Both the position numbers and the translations under genes were made by a program. Of a stretch of DNA of 5,229 nucleotides, positions 5,195 to 5,229 are shown one piece after another; position 1 is the first letter of the stretch, and each line of letters opens with the position of its first letter. The stretch comes from Prevotellaceae bacterium. Lineage in GTDB: Bacteria > Bacteroidota > Bacteroidia > Bacteroidales > UBA932. The stretch is taken from contig JAITQQ010000110.1 of assembly GCA_031288855.1 (NCBI GenBank), positions 1 through 5,229 of the forward strand, given 5' to 3'. A model generated the notes under the pieces. That model saw only the letters and a program-made list of their open reading frames with translations, was not told the DNA's origin and searched no databases.

Positions 5195-5229
5195 GCAAAG
5201 AAAAAGAAAAAAATCATCTGGATAGTTAC
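5192..5229 (+). CDS. Probable efflux adaptor (membrane-fusion) protein, first 12 codons only
   Basis: ATG 5192 opens a frame reading MAKKKKKIIWIV at the right edge. An in-frame TAA at 5177-5179 with no other start between makes this the only available start. A lysine-rich N-terminus running into a hydrophobic segment suggests an inner-membrane anchor with the N-terminus in the cytoplasm. HlyD/MacA-type adaptor proteins commonly begin this way, and in Bacteroidota they often follow a tolC-like gene, with MacB-type ABC transporter genes after them. The assignment rests mainly on context, because too little protein is visible to show a domain. Confidence 0.55.
   Translation, partial: MAKKKKKIIWIV

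Overview
The window looks like chromosomal DNA of a Bacteroidota bacterium, probably of the order Bacteroidales. Two things point there. The isoleucyl-tRNA synthetase and the sugar/nucleoside kinase read like Bacteroides-type proteins. The promoters fit the Bacteroidota pattern (a -7 box TAnnTTTG with a TTG about 19-21 bases upstream), with perfect -7 boxes in front of ileS, the ATPase gene, the kinase gene and the tolC-like gene. Shine-Dalgarno sequences are absent, which is also usual for the phylum. Genus and species cannot be given from this stretch.

Layout. Positions 1-968 (minus) hold the N-terminal 322 codons of ileS, running off the left edge. Its promoter lies in 990-1019. Positions 1041-2216 (minus) encode an accessory AAA-type ATPase with a DUF4143 C-terminal region. 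In front of it, 2198-2256 is a tandem pair of 28-bp palindromic units that lies downstream of its promoter and overlaps its first possible start codon. On the plus strand, a PfkB-family kinase (2334-3317) and a CvpA-family membrane protein (3314-3793) overlap by four bases and form an operon. A new promoter (3796-3826) then drives a TolC-like outer-membrane efflux protein (3848-5146). The first 12 codons of what is probably the cognate membrane-fusion (adaptor) protein begin at 5192 and run off the right edge.

Functionally the window is mostly ordinary: protein synthesis (ileS), nucleoside or sugar phosphorylation, a CvpA-type membrane protein, and the start of a tripartite export operon. The ATPase is the one accessory-type gene.

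The unusual material is repetitive. Two arrays of 7-bp units built on a related GTTAAnn heptamer occur 4.8 kb apart. One (252-321) lies inside the ileS coding region and adds about 25 codons just before the conserved WTTTPWTLPSN motif. The other (5146-5194) fills the whole gap between the tolC-like stop codon and the next gene, and its last unit contributes the ATG. In the ileS array, one degenerate unit sits exactly where a perfect unit would create an in-frame TAA. I see no phage, insertion sequence, CRISPR array or RNA gene. No gene-free stretch exceeds 300 bases; the longest, about 117 bases between the ATPase gene and the kinase gene, is filled by the palindromes and two divergent promoters.
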